Of a DNA stretch of 64,000 bases, positions 63,866 to 64,000 are shown piece after piece. The position numbers were made by a program, and so were the translations under genes. The stretch covers positions 1,321,423 through 1,385,422 of the forward strand of contig NZ_WUTW01000001.1 in assembly GCF_009831215.1 (NCBI RefSeq), in the 5' to 3' direction. Positions within the stretch are counted from its first letter, which is position 1. Each line of letters starts with the position of its first letter. The DNA is from Actinomadura rayongensis (GTDB lineage Bacteria > Actinomycetota > Actinomycetes > Streptosporangiales > Streptosporangiaceae). Below the pieces are notes generated by a model. That model was not told the origin of the DNA, ran no database searches, and saw only the letters and a list, made by a program, of their open reading frames with translations.

Positions 63866-64000
63866 CAGAACAGCTCCGCCTTCCCCTCGGCGACCAGCGG
63901 ATGCGGTCCCTTGCGCACGCCCGGGACCTCCCCGCACAGCCGGGGCGTCGGGAACACCTTCCCGGGGTTGCACAGGCCCGTCGGGTCGAAGCCGCACCGG
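63865..64000 (-). CDS. glcD: Glycolate oxidase subunit GlcD, C-terminal fragment
   Basis: The last 45 residues of a leftward gene that enters at the window edge: RCGFDPTGLCNPGKVFPTP followed by RLCGEVPGVRK and a short charged tail. FDPxGxxNPGKV is the C-terminal signature of FAD-linked oxidases such as GlcD. Its stop overlaps the glcE start. The gene continues beyond 64000. Confidence 0.88.
   Translation of the reverse strand, partial: RCGFDPTGLCNPGKVFPTPRLCGEVPGVRKGPHPLVAEGKAELF

Overview
This 64 kb window is very GC-rich chromosomal DNA with dense, overlapping genes, many GTG starts and actinobacterial gene orders (dapA-rnj-ftsK, rimO-pgsA-cinA-clgR, DUF3046-recA-recX, gluABCD next to miaB-miaA-dapF, furA-katG). 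It suggests a Streptosporangiales-type actinomycete. Actinomadura or a relative is my best guess, but that is inference from gene content. I see no insertion sequence, integrase, prophage, CRISPR array, rRNA or tRNA, so this looks like vertically inherited chromosome rather than a mobile island.

Left part (1-15.5 kb): a truncated CGNR regulator, a VOC protein, and a MocR regulator divergent from an EamA exporter. The start codons of those last two overlap on one palindrome. A membrane-anchored glycosidase-like protein follows. Then comes a housekeeping run: dapA (lysine/DAP), rnj (RNase J), ftsK (DNA translocase), a RodZ-like protein, rimO, pgsA, cinA, clgR and dps.

15.5-28.5 kb: an Rrf2 regulator-nei2 operon, and a sugar ABC importer (binding protein and two permeases, no ATPase) with a GH3 hexosaminidase and a divergent ROK repressor. 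Next are a 45-residue ORF with a strong Shine-Dalgarno site divergent from secA2, then katG with its Fur-type regulator furA, which has a perfect palindrome just upstream.

28.5-39.1 kb: the giant helicase Lhr, DUF3046, and a three-gene cluster resembling E. coli ygiB-ygiC plus an extra ATP-grasp gene. recA carries both an SOS box and a PafBC-type promoter motif. recX has an N-terminal extension of about 400 residues with six copies of a PF-x-HL motif.

39.2-50.3 kb: an S9 peptidase, an FAD monooxygenase, the gluABCD amino-acid importer, then miaB, a LigB-fold protein, a small antitoxin-like gene, miaA and dapF.

50.3-64 kb: an orphan histidine kinase, a TetR regulator with a divergent membrane protein, a four-gene oligopeptide-type ABC importer with a fused two-domain ATPase, a membrane-anchored hypothetical protein, and a glcD-glcE-glcF glycolate oxidase operon followed by a haloacid-dehalogenase-like gene. 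Perfect GC-rich hairpins without U-tracts mark most convergent gene ends. No intergenic stretch exceeds 300 bases. The longest (23118-23384 and 35879-36144) are 5' regions of secA2 and recA.
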